Positions 61,825 through 64,000 of a stretch of DNA of 64,000 nt are shown piece after piece. Each line of letters opens with the position of its first letter. Positions within the stretch are counted from its first letter, which is position 1. The position numbers and the translations under genes were made by a program. This stretch comes from Photobacterium arenosum (GTDB lineage: Bacteria > Pseudomonadota > Gammaproteobacteria > Enterobacterales > Vibrionaceae), in contig NZ_JACYTP010000007.1 of assembly GCF_014841115.1 (NCBI RefSeq), positions 62,001 to 126,000 on the forward strand. Reading direction: 5' to 3'. The notes under the pieces are model-generated. The model was not told the origin of the DNA, made no database searches, and saw only the letters and a list, made by a program, of their open reading frames with translations.

Positions 61825-63534
61825 ATGATCCAGAAGCTGACAGGCTGTCGTGACATATGTGGTGCCTGGATGCGCTGGCTCGGTGTCGGGCTGTCTTTCT
61901 TCTGCACCTTCGGTGTGATGGCTGCACCAGACAGTCAGGTCATTATTATCGGCGCGGATCACAACTACCCGCCTTATGAGTTCATCAATGAAGACGGTGA
62001 GCCGGATGGCTACAACACCGAGCTGACTCTGGCAATTGCCGAACTGATGGGTATCCATATCGAGATCAAAATGGGGGCATGGAATGATATCCGCCGTCAG
62101 TTTGATCAGGGCGAGATTGATATCGTCCAGGGCATGATACAGTCCAGTGCCCGGCAGGCGAGATACAGTTTTTCGCCGCCCCATGCCATAGTGCATCAGT
62201 CGGTGTTTGCCCGAAAGGGCACCCCCTTTGTGGCCAGTCTTGATGACCTGGCGGGCAAATCCGTGATTGTTCAGCGCAGCGGTGCGATGCACGATTACCT
62301 GAGTAATCAGCAGCCGGGTGCAAACCTGGTGCTGGTGGACTCTCACGCCGATGGACTGCGTTTGCTAGCCTCCGGTCAGCATGACTACGCGCTGGTGGCG
62401 AACCTGCCGGGTCTGTATACCGGCAAGGCGTTGGATCTGTCGAATATCATTCCGGTAGGGAAACCTTTTGGTGCCCAGCATTACGGCTATGCAGTGCAAA
62501 AAGGCCATGAAGATTTACTGGCCCAGTTCAGCGAAGGGCTGGCGATTTTGAAAAACACCGGCCGTCAGCAAGCTATCTACGACAAATGGCTGGGCCCGCT
62601 GGAAACGCCGGGGATCAGCTGGAAGAAACTGGGCATGGCGGCGGCCACGATTTCCGCCCTTCTATTGCTGGTGCTGGGGGGGATCATGATCTGGAACCGG
62701 GCACTGAGCCGGGAAGTGGCGCGGCGGACAAAAGCGCAGCAACTCCAGCAGCAACAGCTGATTCAGGCGGATAAAATGACCTCGCTGGGCATTTTGGTGT
62801 CTGGCATGGCCCATGAGATCAACAACCCCAGCAGTTTGCTGCTGCTGAATTTACCCATTCTCAAAGACGCGTATCAGGATGCGGAAGACATTCTGGATGC
62901 CCATTATCAGCAGTATGGCGATTTCACCTTAGGCGGGCTGGCCTACAGCCGGATGCGGGAGGAAATTCCCTCCATGCTGGATGATATGCAGGCGGGGACC
63001 CAGCGGATCCGCCGGATTGTCGATGATCTGAGGGATTTTGCCCGCCAGGAACCCAGTGCGCTCAATGAAGTGGTAGATCTGAATCAGGTCACGGCGGCGG
63101 CGATTCGTTTGGTCGACAGCACCTTATTGACATCGACCCATCACTTTTCTGTCGAATACGGCGATCAGCTGCCGTGTTTTGAAGGCAACGGCCAGCGGAT
63201 CGAGCAAGTGATCATCAATCTGATCATCAATGCCTGTCAGGCGCTGACGTCACAGCAACAAAGCATCAGGGTGACGACCGGTTTTAACCCCGCTGACAAT
63301 TTGCTGATCCTGGAAATCTGCGATCAGGGGCAGGGCATCGACCCTGAGCATCTTCCTCATTTGAGTGATCCTTTCTTTACCACCAAGCGTGAGCAAGGCG
63401 GGACGGGCTTGGGGCTGTCTATCTCATTCAGCATAGTGAGTGAACATGGCGGCACGTTGAAATATGACTCTAGACTACAACAAGGCACTTGCGTGACGCT
63501 TGCGCTGCCAGCCTTGAAAGGGACAACTGTTTAA
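61825..63534 (+). CDS. Sensor histidine kinase with periplasmic solute-binding domain
   Basis: AAGGAAG five bases before the ATG at 61825 decides the start over in-frame codons at 61732 and 61810. The 569-residue protein has a signal/TM segment and a family 3 solute-binding domain (Y-P-P-Y-E-F-I-N-E-D-G-E-P-D-G-Y-N-T-E-L, residues 35-265). A TM helix follows near 270-292, then a coiled linker, HisKA with the phospho-acceptor in G-M-A-H-E-I-N-N-P near residue 328, and an intact HATPase (N-L-I-I-N-A, D-Q-G-Q-G-I, G-G-T-G-L-G-L). It would sense an amino acid or similar polar ligand. It overlaps its response regulator by one base. Confidence 0.9.
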   Translation: MIQKLTGCRDICGAWMRWLGVGLSFFCTFGVMAAPDSQVIIIGADHNYPPYEFINEDGEPDGYNTELTLAIAELMGIHIEIKMGAWNDIRRQFDQGEIDIVQGMIQSSARQARYSFSPPHAIVHQSVFARKGTPFVASLDDLAGKSVIVQRSGAMHDYLSNQQPGANLVLVDSHADGLRLLASGQHDYALVANLPGLYTGKALDLSNIIPVGKPFGAQHYGYAVQKGHEDLLAQFSEGLAILKNTGRQQAIYDKWLGPLETPGISWKKLGMAAATISALLLLVLGGIMIWNRALSREVARRTKAQQLQQQQLIQADKMTSLGILVSGMAHEINNPSSLLLLNLPILKDAYQDAEDILDAHYQQYGDFTLGGLAYSRMREEIPSMLDDMQAGTQRIRRIVDDLRDFARQEPSALNEVVDLNQVTAAAIRLVDSTLLTSTHHFSVEYGDQLPCFEGNGQRIEQVIINLIINACQALTSQQQSIRVTTGFNPADNLLILEICDQGQGIDPEHLPHLSDPFFTTKREQGGTGLGLSISFSIVSEHGGTLKYDSRLQQGTCVTLALPALKGTTV

Positions 63535-64000
63535 TGAAGACAAATCGCTATCCTGCATTCGGTGTCTTGCTGGTGGATGATGAACCGGCCTTTCTGCGCA
63601 GCCTGAGTATCGTGCTGGAGCGGCGGGGCGGCATCAATCATATCGTCCAGTGTCAGGACAGCCGCGATGCCATGGCCATTATTGAACAGGAAAATATCGG
63701 CCTGGTGCTGCTGGATCTGACCATGCCGCACCTGTCCGGCGAAGTCTTGCTGCAGCAGATCAAGACAGAATTTCCTGAAGTCGGCGTCATTATTATCAGC
63801 GGGCTGAATCAGGTCGAAACGGCGGTCAATTGTATCCGGCTCGGTGCTTATGATTACTTCGTGAAAACCACAGAGGAAAACCGGCTGATCGAAGGCGTGA
63901 AACGGGCCATTTTGCTGCAGGAAATGCGCGAAGAGCACAACGCGCTGCGGCGCCGGTTTCTGACTGACACCCTGGAGCGGCCGGAGGCTTTTGGCGACAT
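63534..64000 (+). CDS. Response regulator, probably NtrC-type (3' end cut off)
   Basis: The ATG is in the TAATG junction with the kinase gene. A full receiver domain is present: acidic pair in L-L-V-D-D-E-P, phosphorylated Asp in V-L-L-D-L-T-M-P, and Lys in Y-D-Y-F-V-K-T. A linker follows, ending R-P-E-A-F-G-D. In DctD/NtrC relatives that segment leads into a sigma-54-activating AAA+ domain, so I expect one beyond the window edge. The pair forms a complete two-component system. Confidence 0.85.
   Translation, partial: MKTNRYPAFGVLLVDDEPAFLRSLSIVLERRGGINHIVQCQDSRDAMAIIEQENIGLVLLDLTMPHLSGEVLLQQIKTEFPEVGVIIISGLNQVETAVNCIRLGAYDYFVKTTEENRLIEGVKRAILLQEMREEHNALRRRFLTDTLERPEAFGD

Overview
The window looks like a chromosomal segment of a marine gammaproteobacterium, most likely Vibrionaceae (Photobacterium or a relative). 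The reasons are two Tad pilus loci, a chitinase and an AA10 chitin monooxygenase, a ViuB-type siderophore reductase, many c-di-GMP and chemotaxis genes, and Vibrio-style integron cassette remnants. The genus is an inference; no rRNA or tRNA gene is present. Most of the window looks moderately GC-rich, with clearly AT-richer islands at 19.7-20.6, 29.15-30.38, 33.6-35.3, 51.1-53.4 and 55.9-59.1 kb.

Layout. 1-3021 is the tail of one tad operon (TPR protein, TadE, TadF, TadG). 3201-7404 is an RND efflux adaptor/pump pair. 7.5-10.5 kb holds three exported proteins: a beta-helix protein, an NlpE-like lipoprotein, and a PEP-CTERM protein with a candidate sigma-54 promoter. 10.8-19.3 kb holds two GGDEF proteins and assorted single genes (AraC, DEDDh exonuclease, sulfatase-fold membrane enzyme, RidA, LysR). 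19.5-30.5 kb is a second, complete tad locus (flp, tadV, a TadE-like gene, cpaB, cpaC, tadZ, tadA, tadB, tadC, tadD, a DUF3613-like gene, a TadG-like gene). 30.5-32.6 kb has a regulator and a hydrolase. 32.9-35.0 kb is a putative nuclease effector/immunity pair. 35.3-38.7 kb has a chemoreceptor and a DUF1254 lipoprotein.

39.2-45.4 kb is a five-gene operon that fits a gamma-glutamylated route for ethanolamine: permease, glutamine-synthetase-like ligase, aldehyde dehydrogenase, iron alcohol dehydrogenase, class I amidotransferase-type hydrolase. By analogy to the Puu putrescine pathway it would convert ethanolamine to glycine without vitamin B12. 45.5-48.2 kb is a minus-strand operon of a degenerate resolvase-like protein, a siderophore-interacting reductase and an MFS exporter. 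A GcvA-type LysR gene, a small protein and two acetyltransferases follow. 51.4-53.4 kb is mesX-mesD, a folate-independent methionine synthase pair with a perfect MetR-type site upstream.

53.5-61.5 kb is an accessory region bounded by a chitinase and an LPMO that lacks a signal peptide. It contains a toxin-antitoxin pair with a one-base frameshift in the toxin, small lipoprotein genes, an IS110-type fragment, one good attC site and one VCR-like palindrome. It also contains many copies of a structured repeat of about 257-277 bp, six of them in a tandem array with an alternating A-B pattern. The window ends in a sensor kinase fused to a solute-binding domain and the start of its response regulator.

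The strongest candidates for something undescribed are the ethanolamine operon, the tandem structured repeat, and the orphan effector/immunity pair. All assignments come from reading the sequence and remembered family features; no search was run.
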